Assembly (NCBI GenBank): GCA_934183255.1 | Contig: CAKPSD010000001.1 | Span: forward strand, 186,001-250,000 | Direction of reading: 5' to 3' | Origin: an uncultured Bacilli bacterium | Lineage (GTDB): Bacteria; Bacillota_I; Bacilli_A; RFN20; DUOF01 | Length of the DNA stretch: 64,000 bases | Shown: one piece after another, positions 26,360 to 34,692 of the stretch | Position numbering within the stretch: position 1 is the first letter of the stretch | Layout of the letters: each line of letters starts with the position of its first letter | Position numbers and translations under genes: made by a program | Notes under the pieces: model-generated | What the model saw: only the letters and a program-made list of their open reading frames with translations | Database searches by the model: none | Told to the model about the DNA's origin: nothing

Positions 26360-26878
26360 TTAATAATTATTAATGTTTTTAATAAGCTTTTCCTTTAAAT
26401 ATTCATTTGAACTTCCTAACTCTTTTAAAATATATTTAGCTTCACTAACGTATCTTTTACAGTGTTCTTCACTCCAAGTATTAGGCTTACATCTCATGTT
26501 ATAAGCTCTATCTGCTAGTTTTACTATACTAACTTCTTTTTTGCATTTTTTTATCCTTTCTATGCTATCCTTCATTTGATCTTCTTTTTTTATTTGTTCA
26601 TTTTTAGATAACGCTAAAACACCATCTGCTATATCCTTTCCAAACTTTTCTTTTAAATCATCATAAGTTGTAGTTGTATCTTCAATAGTATCATGTAAAA
26701 TAGCAACTTTAAAAGCATAATCTATGTCAAATTTTTCTTTTCCATTATAGTAAGCTTCTAATACATTTAAAAAAACTCCAAAAACATGAGTAAGGTAAGG
26801 AACTGTTGGTTCTGTCATTTTTTGATCTTTATGTGCAATAGAGGCATACATCATTACATCTTCAATATTATTTAACAT
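26360..26878 (-). CDS. HD-domain hydrolase of RelA/SpoT (MESH1-like) type
   Basis: 172 residues from ATG 26878 (GGGTGA upstream). A single HD domain with the SpoT/MESH1 pattern: YASIAHKDQ, YLTHVFGV, VAILHDTIEDT, VKLADRAYNM. There is no synthetase domain. MESH1-type enzymes hydrolyse (p)ppGpp or NADPH phosphate. The neighbouring NAD synthetase makes an NAD(P)-related role worth considering, though this is inference. First gene of a five-gene cluster. Confidence 0.87.
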   Translation of the reverse strand: MLNNIEDVMMYASIAHKDQKMTEPTVPYLTHVFGVFLNVLEAYYNGKEKFDIDYAFKVAILHDTIEDTTTTYDDLKEKFGKDIADGVLALSKNEQIKKEDQMKDSIERIKKCKKEVSIVKLADRAYNMRCKPNTWSEEHCKRYVSEAKYILKELGSSNEYLKEKLIKNINNY

Positions 26879-27009
26879 AATAATCACCCAAAATTATTAT
26901 AACAATTTTTTACTATTATTTCGCATATTTAAGATATAATTTATTTCAGTTTCTAATTGAACATCTTTATTTATTCTATATATTAAATCAAACTATACAT
27001 ATTATAATT

Positions 27010-27621
27010 CTAATATCTACAATCCCACAATTTAAAATCTTTTGGACTACATTTTATCACAAAACATTGCACATTATTAAAAGCATTTGGTTTCAATCCA
27101 TAACATGTTATTCTTGAATGTCCTTCTAAAATAGTAAATGTTTTAAAATCAGGAGTTACTAAAATGCAAGGATCAAATTTACCACCATTTTCAAGATATT
27201 TACTACCATCAATAAATGGTTGGTTTGATATATTGAAAATTTCTTTTCCACTTTCAATTACTTTAGCTGCCTCTATAGGTGAAGAAGTGCCATTTGAAAG
27301 AAAATTCCAATAATCATAATCAATATACTTAATTTTTTTTAAATCTTTCATGTTAAAATCGACAATATAAACATCTTTTATTAAAGGAAAATTTTCAAAT
27401 AAATCTATATTTTTGTTAAATCCACGATATTCACTTAATAATTTTTTTCTTTGATCATTTTGTTTTTCATTATATAAATCACCATTTATAATTATTTCTT
27501 TATCAATATTTAATAGTTTTATATATTCTTCTAATTCTTTTGAAAATCTAGTTGAATTTAATTCACCTTTTAAAAATACTTTTATCATTTCATTTTCAGT
27601 TGTTTTTCTTATAATTTTCAT
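27010..27621 (-). CDS. Hypothetical protein, possibly ParB/Srx-like
   Basis: 203 residues, no signal peptide. Near the C-terminus ILVTPDFKTFTILEGHSRITCYGL resembles the G-H-x-R box of ParB/sulfiredoxin-like domains (as in LDGHHRL). The rest, including SPIEAAKVI and NQPFIDGSKYL, is not recognised. AGAGG precedes the start. Call is tentative. Confidence 0.65.
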   Translation of the reverse strand: MKIIRKTTENEMIKVFLKGELNSTRFSKELEEYIKLLNIDKEIIINGDLYNEKQNDQRKKLLSEYRGFNKNIDLFENFPLIKDVYIVDFNMKDLKKIKYIDYDYWNFLSNGTSSPIEAAKVIESGKEIFNISNQPFIDGSKYLENGGKFDPCILVTPDFKTFTILEGHSRITCYGLKPNAFNNVQCFVIKCSPKDFKLWDCRY

Positions 27622-27658
27622 TTATAAAACCTCTTATAATTATTTTAACATAACAAAA

Positions 27659-28528
27659 TTAAATAATTATGTTCTCTAAAATATATTTTATTACTATATT
27701 TGCTAATTCTACTTCTTTATTTTTAAAATTATGTCTGCAATCTTCAATAATAGTATATTCTAAATCATTGCTATTTTCTTTTAAAATATTCATATAATAT
27801 TCAACACTTTTATCACTATAACAAACTATTCCTTCATCATTTCTTCCAATAACAACTCTAATTGGTAAATTGATATTTTTTAGCATACTAAAATCACCAT
27901 TAGTCAAATATGGCAAATTATCTAATTCTTTACTATGAGTCATATTAAAACATGTTCTAGCAGTTATTTCACAATAATCAAAAAATTTATCTTTTAAGAT
28001 ATTATTATCTAATTTTTTTGAAACAAGTTTTTCTGATTCATCTATCATTTTTTTACTTATTTGGGGGAATAAATTTTGTGGACATTCTAAAATTACTCTT
28101 TTAATATTTTGAGGATAATCATAATTATTTAGATAATTAACAATTCTATTACATGCAATACTAGCACCCACTAAATATAATTCTTCAAAACCTTCTTTTT
28201 TAGCAAAATTAACCCATTCATTTAAATCACTAACGCACTTATTAAAATCTTCATTAAATGCTCCCTTTTCAACTAATATTACTTCATTATTTTCTAAATG
28301 TTTTTTTAATTTTTTTCTTATATAACTTCCCTGGGTATTTCCAAATAAAAAACTAATATTATTTTCTATGCATTTTTCTGCAATTTCACAAAAAGCTTTA
28401 TCACAATTCCCTCCAAATCCGCAAAATGCAATCACACACTTTTTAGAGTTCAATTTAGCATAATAGCCACTTAATTCTAAACCATCTTTATTAAGTAATT
28501 TAATTTTATAATTATCTTTTTCAAGCAT
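27659..28528 (-). CDS. Alpha/beta hydrolase
   Basis: 289 residues. Nucleophile elbow GASIACN (Ser near 126), an oxyanion segment AFCGFGGN, acidic region VVIGRNDEGIV, and catalytic His in EDCRHNFKN near the end. Single-domain serine hydrolase with no signal peptide, so cytoplasmic; substrate unknown. Strong AGGAGG site. Separate from the 27010 gene by 37 bases and probably cotranscribed with it. Confidence 0.87.
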   Translation of the reverse strand: MLEKDNYKIKLLNKDGLELSGYYAKLNSKKCVIAFCGFGGNCDKAFCEIAEKCIENNISFLFGNTQGSYIRKKLKKHLENNEVILVEKGAFNEDFNKCVSDLNEWVNFAKKEGFEELYLVGASIACNRIVNYLNNYDYPQNIKRVILECPQNLFPQISKKMIDESEKLVSKKLDNNILKDKFFDYCEITARTCFNMTHSKELDNLPYLTNGDFSMLKNINLPIRVVIGRNDEGIVCYSDKSVEYYMNILKENSNDLEYTIIEDCRHNFKNKEVELANIVIKYILENIII

Positions 28529-28692
28529 AAAAAACCTCCTCTTATTATGTCTTTATTTTAAAATTATTTAATGTTAAAAACAAATATTGATAAATATAAG
28601 TAATCATTTATATAAAAATTAACAAAGAGAAGGTTAATATGCTTGAATTGTATAAAAGAAAATTATTCTATCAGACAATAATATCTAAAAAG

Positions 28693-28767
28693 TGGTGCTC
28701 CCACCAAGATTCGAACTCGGAATAATAGTTTCGAAGACTATTGTGATATCCACTTCACTATGGGAGC
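28693..28767 (-). tRNA. tRNA-Arg (TCG)
   Basis: 75-base tRNA: acceptor GCTCCCA pairs with TGGGAGC, discriminator A, encoded CCA. Anticodon stem ATAGT/ACTAT, loop CTTCGAA gives TCG (Arg, CGA). T loop TTCGAAT. The 308-base stretch 28529-28836 holds only this gene and hairpins. Confidence 0.97.
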
Positions 28768-28827
28768 AAATTTGATTATTTTTTAGTAAAGTAATCAAAT
28801 CTATAAAATTAAGTTATATAAAAATTT

Positions 28828-28853
28828 TAAAAAGACTTAGTAATTAACTAAGT
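28828..28853 (-). terminator. Terminator after the lipoprotein gene
   Basis: GACTTAGTTAATTACTAAGTC followed by TTTTTA on the minus strand; spans the lipoprotein stop codon. Confidence 0.8.
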
Positions 28854-29613
28854 CATTTGGAAAGACAACATTAACATTATTATTAAAGTTATTAAATTCG
28901 TATGTATATTTTACTGTTTGCACTACAGCAGGTATTTCAGGAGTTTCCTCAGTTGCTTCTATAGCTTCTTTTAGAGTTTTCACTGTAGTAAATTCTATTT
29001 TATTAAAATAAAAATCTTTATCAATAGTTACTTTATAAACAATTTTTAAATCAGCATCACATTCTGTAGTAGTAGGGCATGCTGCAACAAATGTAGCAAC
29101 GCTGTATCTCTTTAATGATTCATGTTTAGTTATTTTATAATCTGAAATAGAATTATTATCAAATGTTGGAACTAAGTTAGAAACATGATACTCACTATTT
29201 TCATCATATTTTTCTTCATATGAAATATTTTCTACATTTCTTATATCATCAATAGCTATTTTAGTATAAAACTTATTTTCACTACTTTTATAATATCTAT
29301 CTAATTCAAATACTTTGTTAGGGTTGCCATTAGTTCCTTCGTTTTTAATTTCTATTTTATATGTATTAATTATAGAAGCAAAATCTATAACTTCCCTATT
29401 AGGAGTAAATTTGTACTTATATGTACCTTGTTCTTCAGTTGCTGTATTACTATTAGTAACTCTTGTATATTTAGTTAATTTATAATCAATTCCTGTGCTA
29501 TTATTATAATATTTTACTGCCTCACTATAAGTTTCTTGGCTAAAATTATCACATGAACAAGCGCTTATACAAAAAGAAAAAATCAATAATGATGCTAATA
29601 ATATCTTTTTCAT
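28837..29613 (-). CDS. Putative lipoprotein
   Basis: 258 residues. Signal peptide with lipobox ISAC (Cys at about 19), then a strand-rich outer domain with many short charged turns (KYYNNSTGIDYKL, VKYTYEFNNF). No known domain recognised. AAGGAG precedes the ATG. It sits 11 bases after the 29625 gene with which it is probably cotranscribed, and its own terminator follows. Confidence 0.82.
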   Translation of the reverse strand: MKKILLASLLIFSFCISACSCDNFSQETYSEAVKYYNNSTGIDYKLTKYTRVTNSNTATEEQGTYKYKFTPNREVIDFASIINTYKIEIKNEGTNGNPNKVFELDRYYKSSENKFYTKIAIDDIRNVENISYEEKYDENSEYHVSNLVPTFDNNSISDYKITKHESLKRYSVATFVAACPTTTECDADLKIVYKVTIDKDFYFNKIEFTTVKTLKEAIEATEETPEIPAVVQTVKYTYEFNNFNNNVNVVFPNDLVNY

Positions 29614-29624
29614 TTTACCACTCC

Positions 29625-30494
29625 TTACTTAAGTATTTCTTCTCCCATGTCTATACATAATCTTTTTAATATTTTAATTTGTTCCCAAAGCTCTTCTAAA
29701 TAATATGTTTCACTTATAGTTTCATAAGGACTCATTCCCTTTTGAACTATTAGTACATGTGGTCTAATAAGTCTTTTCATATCTACATTTTTATTTATAA
29801 ATTCTTTAGTATCATCACTTGCTTTTTCTAACCCTTTAATTGCTTCTTGTAAAACGTAAGCAACTGCATCTTGAGCACCTTTATCCTTAGTAAACTCATA
29901 ATAAGTTTCTACTTCGCATCTTTGTAAATGATATTCTATTCTTTGAATTTGAATAATTAAGTTAACACAATCCTTAATCATATTAACATTTTTAGTTTCA
30001 ATAGATTCTAATAATTTTTCTTTTAGATCTTTTAGTTCCTTATTTTCTTCAAAACTAATTCCTCTAATCATTGTTTTTAAATTAGAATTAGCTAATATTT
30101 CTTCTCTTTTAGTTTGATATTGTCCTAATATATCATCAAATACTTTTTCAAGATTTTTTATTACTATGTCATTAAAAGGAATAAATGGTTTAGAATTAAC
30201 TCCATCTGGAGCAATTACAATTACACCTAGTGAATGAAGAGCTTCAATGTGAGATTTAGGTAACATTTGGATTAGCTTTCTAATTTGCACTATATCATTA
30301 ATGCATGCATCATTAAAAGTAATATCCTTACTTATACCTTCTTTTACACTTTCATAATTAAAAGTAAACAAATGGCTTTTTATTTTATACAATAAGTCAT
30401 TACATCTAGAAATTATTATTTTATCTTCATAACCCCAGTTTTCAAAAACACCCTTTAATTGCTCGTCTTGAAGTAATTGCTCATAGAAATCCAC
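29625..30494 (-). CDS. Hypothetical helical protein, 289 residues
   Basis: No family recognised. Mainly alpha-helical, with no membrane segment or signal. The start codon is GTG at 30494 with GGGGGAGA five bases upstream. Contains a Pro/Gly turn (VIVIAPDGVNSKPFIPFND) in the middle. Probably in one transcript with the downstream lipoprotein. Confidence 0.72.
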   Translation of the reverse strand: MDFYEQLLQDEQLKGVFENWGYEDKIIISRCNDLLYKIKSHLFTFNYESVKEGISKDITFNDACINDIVQIRKLIQMLPKSHIEALHSLGVIVIAPDGVNSKPFIPFNDIVIKNLEKVFDDILGQYQTKREEILANSNLKTMIRGISFEENKELKDLKEKLLESIETKNVNMIKDCVNLIIQIQRIEYHLQRCEVETYYEFTKDKGAQDAVAYVLQEAIKGLEKASDDTKEFINKNVDMKRLIRPHVLIVQKGMSPYETISETYYLEELWEQIKILKRLCIDMGEEILK

Positions 30495-30554
30495 AATATC
30501 TCCCCCTACTAAATACTTAATTATTATATACTAAAATTTGACTAAAGAATACAT

Positions 30555-32132
30555 TTAGGAAACTTTTTTAATCACAAATAAATGTGGTTTTAAGCCTCCA
30601 CTTTCTACATATATATTCTTTACTAATTTCAATTTTTTATTTTTGCTTATTAGATTTTTCATTAAAGATAACTCACTTGTTAATAAAAAGGCATATGCAT
30701 TATCTTTAAGCATTGTATCTAGTTTACTTATAAATCTTCTATATAATGTTTCATTTAATTCATGATTACTTACTCTATTACCAAAAGGCATATTAGAAAT
30801 AATTTCATCAAATTCAGGGCCATTATATTTAATTATATCATCACATACTAAACTAATATTAACAGGAACATTATTAGCATTTATCTTAGAATCATTAATT
30901 GCTTCTTCACTAATATCAATACCTGTAAGGCTCTTATATCCTTTAATAAAACTTCTCTCTATTAACATAGTAGATGTACCACAAAAGGCATCTAATACTT
31001 CGCTATCTTCCTTTAAATATCCTTTTATTTCTTGCATTAAAATAGAAGCAGTAGTTGGGTTAATAGAAGCTGGTAAATCAGTAACTCTATAACTATATCT
31101 AGTATCCTTTACTGTATATAATTTAAAATAAACATCAAATTTTTCTTCTCTTTCTACTAATCTTATTTCAAATTCATATAAAGAAGGATTATTAATATAT
31201 TTATTTTCTAATTTTTCATCAATACTTTTCTTTAAACTTTCAATAAGTTCTATCTTACTTTTTTTATTCATAGTGCTTTTAACTTCTATTCTATAGTAAA
31301 ATTTATTTTCTCCTTCATGACTTAAAGAAATAAAACCATTTTTCAAAGCATTAACTACATAATCGTTTATTTTATTTTTTTCTAAACTAATACCCTTCTT
31401 TTCAAACAATAAAGCTTCATAAAATGTTCTAAGAGAAAAGATACTATCATAATCATTTGTGCTAATAGAAATGCCATTACTTACAAACTTAGCATCTTTA
31501 AACTTGCTTTTAATTTCATTCATACATGCATTTCTTAAAGCGGGCATAATAGTTAATAAAACATTTCTTTTTTCTTTAAAACCTATAAACTTATGCTTAG
31601 TTATAGTAATATTTTTTAATAAAACTTTTTCAACACTTTTACTTATTTCATCATAGTGAACTTTTTCTATTTCTTTTTTATCTAATTTTTCTTTATATTC
31701 ATTTAATTTATTATTTAATAATTCATTAATATTTTTTATTTTATAATTTCCTAAAGCTAAAATAATTGAAGGAATACAATAATTTACTTTTTCTTTATCT
31801 AAGGCATCCACTAAAAACTTACTATATTTATCATTATCTAAATTTCCTAACATAATATAAGTATTTTTTCTAACTTTACTATCTTCACTATTTAAAAGTA
31901 TTAATAAAGTAGTTAAAGTTAATTTATCATTTAAATAATCACTAACTTTTTTCTTTTTAGATAATACATTTAAAGCATATGCATTATTCTTTAACTCTAC
32001 ATTATTTTTAATATTTTTTATAATCATTTCTAAGATATCTTCATATTCCATTAACATAAGATCTAAATATCTTAGTCTCATCTTTTCATCATTTTCTTTA
32101 TAATAATTTCTTAATAATTCTTCATTGTCCAT
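30555..32132 (-). CDS. RlmL/Trm14-type RNA methyltransferase with N-terminal HEAT-like region
   Basis: 525 residues from ATG 32132 (GGGTG six bases upstream); the earlier in-frame ATG at 32162 lacks such a site. Residues about 1-150 are helical, with HEAT-like pairs (VRKNTYIMLGNLDNDKYSKFLVDAL). The middle is a THUMP-like domain. The C-terminal 180 residues are a class I methyltransferase of the UPF0020 type: LDAFCGTSTMLIERSF (SAM loop), GIDISEEAI, and SNMPFG as the NPPF-like motif. Target RNA unknown; the HEAT extension is unusual for this family. Confidence 0.85.
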   Translation of the reverse strand: MDNEELLRNYYKENDEKMRLRYLDLMLMEYEDILEMIIKNIKNNVELKNNAYALNVLSKKKKVSDYLNDKLTLTTLLILLNSEDSKVRKNTYIMLGNLDNDKYSKFLVDALDKEKVNYCIPSIILALGNYKIKNINELLNNKLNEYKEKLDKKEIEKVHYDEISKSVEKVLLKNITITKHKFIGFKEKRNVLLTIMPALRNACMNEIKSKFKDAKFVSNGISISTNDYDSIFSLRTFYEALLFEKKGISLEKNKINDYVVNALKNGFISLSHEGENKFYYRIEVKSTMNKKSKIELIESLKKSIDEKLENKYINNPSLYEFEIRLVEREEKFDVYFKLYTVKDTRYSYRVTDLPASINPTTASILMQEIKGYLKEDSEVLDAFCGTSTMLIERSFIKGYKSLTGIDISEEAINDSKINANNVPVNISLVCDDIIKYNGPEFDEIISNMPFGNRVSNHELNETLYRRFISKLDTMLKDNAYAFLLTSELSLMKNLISKNKKLKLVKNIYVESGGLKPHLFVIKKVS

Positions 32133-32177
32133 ATCTAACACCCAATTTATTTTAACATACAAATAACTAATTAGATA

Positions 32178-33275
32178 TTATTTAAGTTTAAAATTATCAC
32201 AAACATTATCAATTATTTTAAAAGATTCAAGAACCTCTTTACTTAATTTATCCTTATTATTCCTTCTTTTTACAATTTCTTTAGCATAATAAATTGTTGC
32301 TTTTCTAAAATTGCATATTTCATCTTTTGTAACATAAAGTTTTCCTGTATCATAATAATTTTCTGCAACACATGAATTACAGATATGTACAAGAGGGCAT
32401 GTAGTGCATCTTTTATTTAATAAGTTTAATGGGATGTTTTCAAAAAATATAAATTGATCATAATTAATTCTCTTATTTTCAGAAGTAGGCATTAACATTT
32501 GGCATGGATATTTGCATCCATCAACATCATATGAGCAGCTTTGCTTTCCTGCACCGCACCATTTTATAATAAAATCGTTGTTTCTGAATTTATAAGCATT
32601 CTCAACTAAGATATTTAATAAAGAACACACTTTTATTGTTGGATTATCTACATAATATTTAACTAATTTATTAAGTTCTTCTATGTATTTTTTTAAATTA
32701 TCATCATTATAAATATTAGTATTTTTTGATAAAGCACAGTTTACCTTAAATCCATTTTCATGACAAAAAATTATACTTTCTGCCATCATGCCTATAGTAT
32801 CACTTGAAATAGTCATTCTAATAGGATTTTCAATAGAATATGATTTAAAAAAGTCTAAATCTATTTTATTAAAAGAATTATTTCTATTAATGTCATGTGC
32901 TTTTTTACATCCATCTAGACTCAATTGACATGATAAAATATTTTTATTTTCAAGTAACCATTCTTTGATTTTAGAAGTTAAAATAGTTCCATTAGTAGTA
33001 AAAGCTAATCTCACATTTCCTATGTTCTTACTTTTTATATATTCAACTATACTTTTCATTTTTTCAAATTCTAATAATGGTTCTCCACCAAAAAACTGTA
33101 TTTTAATATAATTGTAATTTTCATGATTTATTAACTCTTTATCTATAATTTTAACTAATTCATCATATTGTATATTTATATTTTTTTTATTATATTCATA
33201 ACAATAATTACACTTTAAATTACATCTATTTGTTAATAATATTTTAATGTATTTATTGTTCAATTTCTTATCCAT
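32178..33275 (-). CDS. Radical SAM/SPASM peptide maturase (second of pair)
   Basis: 365 residues. Radical SAM cluster CNLKCNYC (Cys18, 22, 25), FGGEP SAM-binding motif at 62-66, and a SPASM domain with Cys240, 258, 290, 293, 299, 302 and 321. There is no N-terminal RRE (PqqD-like) domain: the core begins at residue 8. It lies downstream of a Cys-rich peptide and is a paralogue of the maturase at 33511-34629. It should install thioether or C-C crosslinks in that peptide. AAAGGAGAG precedes the ATG. A terminator hairpin before it probably lowers its level. Confidence 0.92.
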   Translation of the reverse strand: MDKKLNNKYIKILLTNRCNLKCNYCYEYNKKNINIQYDELVKIIDKELINHENYNYIKIQFFGGEPLLEFEKMKSIVEYIKSKNIGNVRLAFTTNGTILTSKIKEWLLENKNILSCQLSLDGCKKAHDINRNNSFNKIDLDFFKSYSIENPIRMTISSDTIGMMAESIIFCHENGFKVNCALSKNTNIYNDDNLKKYIEELNKLVKYYVDNPTIKVCSLLNILVENAYKFRNNDFIIKWCGAGKQSCSYDVDGCKYPCQMLMPTSENKRINYDQFIFFENIPLNLLNKRCTTCPLVHICNSCVAENYYDTGKLYVTKDEICNFRKATIYYAKEIVKRRNNKDKLSKEVLESFKIIDNVCDNFKLK

Positions 33276-33289
33276 TTATACTCTCCTTT

Positions 33290-33321
33290 TAAAAAATAAT
33301 GAGGCATTTCTGCCTCATTAT
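33290..33321 (-). terminator. Terminator/attenuator after the Cys-rich peptide gene
   Basis: On the minus strand ATAATGAGGCA, a four-base loop and TGCCTCATTAT are followed by TTTTTT. It lies between the peptide stop (33324) and the second maturase, so most transcripts probably end after the peptide gene. Confidence 0.85.
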
Positions 33322-33323
33322 AA

Positions 33324-33518
33324 TTAGTCCGTTGTTTGACAATCGCCTGAGCATCCACCTGAGCAATCCCCAGTACAACTAGAATCGCATCCTCCATTGC
33401 ATGAAGATTCACATGAATCACATGTGTTTGTATAGCATTCCTCATATTCTTCATTGTTTTCATTTAATTTGTTAATAGAAGATATTTCATTTAAAATGCT
33501 CTCGTTTAATCTAAACAT
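33324..33518 (-). CDS. Cys-rich RiPP precursor peptide (nine cysteines)
   Basis: 64 residues from ATG 33518, with a perfect AAGGAGGTGAAAATA site; a start at 33548 is less likely. Residues 1-27 form a possible leader (MFRLNESILNEISSINKLNE, then acidic). The core has Cys28, 33, 36, 40, 44, 48, 52, 56 and 60; from Cys36 the cysteines are spaced exactly four apart, with Ser, Gly, Asp, Asn or Thr between. The end is C-x3-D. The gene overlaps the first maturase by eight bases. Two radical SAM/SPASM enzymes flank it, so it is most likely a ranthipeptide- or sactipeptide-like substrate. I recognise no exact family; the Clo7bot-type Cys-rich peptides are the nearest comparison I can name. Confidence 0.88.
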   Translation of the reverse strand: MFRLNESILNEISSINKLNENNEEYEECYTNTCDSCESSCNGGCDSSCTGDCSGGCSGDCQTTD

Positions 33519-34629
33519 TATTTTCACCTCCTTCTTTATTAAATTCATTTTGTATAATTTCTATACTTCTTAGCAAATTCTTTTCTTGTTTTTCAGTTAG
33601 ATTAAGTCTTCCTAATTTCCATAGCATACCTTTAAAATATGAAACTGCATATATAATAATTTTCGTTAATTTACAATAGTCATCATCTTTTTTATATAAA
33701 TTTCCAGTTCTAGCAAAATTAGCACCATAGCAAGTTGGACATATAGAAGCAATTTTACAATTTATGCATTTTTTATCTAGCATAGATTTATCTATTTTTT
33801 TTGAAAAATTAGCATCTATTTTTTTATCGCCTACAGATAATGGAGTAAAAAACTGGCATGGATAAAATTTTCCATCAGATGTATATGCCTTTGTGTTTGT
33901 ACCTGCACCACACCATTTAGGATTATAGCTTTTATTTTGAAATGCTAAAATTCTTTCTATCTTTGAATCAAGTAAACTACATGGTTTAATATCAGGATTT
34001 TCAATATAAAAGTTTATTAATTTTAACAATTCTCTTTCTAAATATTCACAATTTTCTTTATTAGACCAATCAATATTAAAAGCAAGATTGCAGGACACCA
34101 AAAAACCTTGCTTATGGCAAAATATAACACTTTCAGCTAAATAAGGGAGCGTATTTGTTGAAATGGTCATTTTTATTGATTGATTTGGATAATTTTCTTT
34201 AAAAAATTTCAAATCAATTTGATCAAAAGAGTTACTTCTATTTAAATTATGTACTTCTCTATTACCATCTAAACTTAATCCACATATTAAGATTTTGTTT
34301 TTTTCTTTTAACCAATCTTGAATTTTACCATGAACTAATGTTCCATTTGTTGTTGTAAATAGTTGATATTTTTTCTTATAATTTTGTTTTTCCATATGTT
34401 CAATTATCTTTTTTATTGTTGGGAAAACTAAAAAAGGTTCACCACCAAATAAATGTATAGAAACATACTCAAATTCATCATCCATATTTAATTCTTTATC
34501 AATTATTTCTATTGCTTTATCACTACTCATAGATTTTGGATTTTTATATTTTTCATAACAATACATACAATTTAAGTTACAACTCTCTGTTAGTATTAAA
34601 TCAATAGTCTTCATATTTTCTTTATTCAT
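33511..34629 (-). CDS. Radical SAM/SPASM peptide maturase (first of pair)
   Basis: 372 residues. Radical SAM cluster CNLNCMYC (Cys17, 21, 24), FGGEP at 61-65, SPASM Cys240, 258, 288, 291, 297, 300 and 319. Close in plan to the second maturase, including the CGAG at 240-243 and the RSNSFDQID/RNNSFNKID segment. No RRE domain is visible. GGGGG lies nine bases before the ATG. The stop overlaps the peptide start (AATGTTTAG), and the peptide's ribosome binding site is inside this gene, so peptide translation is coupled to maturase translation. First gene of the operon, with its own promoter. Confidence 0.93.
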   Translation of the reverse strand: MNKENMKTIDLILTESCNLNCMYCYEKYKNPKSMSSDKAIEIIDKELNMDDEFEYVSIHLFGGEPFLVFPTIKKIIEHMEKQNYKKKYQLFTTTNGTLVHGKIQDWLKEKNKILICGLSLDGNREVHNLNRSNSFDQIDLKFFKENYPNQSIKMTISTNTLPYLAESVIFCHKQGFLVSCNLAFNIDWSNKENCEYLERELLKLINFYIENPDIKPCSLLDSKIERILAFQNKSYNPKWCGAGTNTKAYTSDGKFYPCQFFTPLSVGDKKIDANFSKKIDKSMLDKKCINCKIASICPTCYGANFARTGNLYKKDDDYCKLTKIIIYAVSYFKGMLWKLGRLNLTEKQEKNLLRSIEIIQNEFNKEGGENNV

Positions 34630-34647
34630 ATGTTCAATCCCCCTTTT

Positions 34648-34676
34648 ATAGTATCAATTTTTATAATTTATTTCAA
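34648..34676 (-). promoter_or_regulatory. Promoter of the maturase-peptide-maturase operon
   Basis: TTGAAA (34676-34671), 17-base spacer, TACTAT (34653-34648). The transcript would begin about 12 bases before the maturase ATG, so its leader is very short. Confidence 0.7.
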
Positions 34677-34692
34677 ATTAATAGTATATATA

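Noticed and set aside
28639..28740. Plus-strand frame with AGAAGG before ATG, running over tRNA-Arg
   Set aside because: It covers the tRNA gene on the other strand and ends inside it; a coding role is unlikely.
28769..28801. Hairpin ATTTGATTA/TAATCAAAT just upstream of tRNA-Arg
   Set aside because: AT-rich stem with no clear T run in either direction and no known role; not called as a terminator.
33260..33463. A 67-codon frame on the same strand across the Cys-rich peptide and the terminator
   Set aside because: It lies in another frame of the peptide gene, has no ribosome binding site, and reads through the terminator hairpin. It is a shadow of the peptide gene.
33519..33548. Longer start (33548) for the Cys-rich peptide
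   Set aside because: The perfect ribosome binding site lies between 33548 and 33518 and would be inside the coding region; ATG 33518 is at the right distance from it.
34645..34660. Sigma-K-like box (GATACTATA) before the maturase operon
   Set aside because: The first base differs from the conserved C of CATANNNTA and no AC lies at -35; the sigma-A reading (TTGAAA-17-TACTAT) is better.
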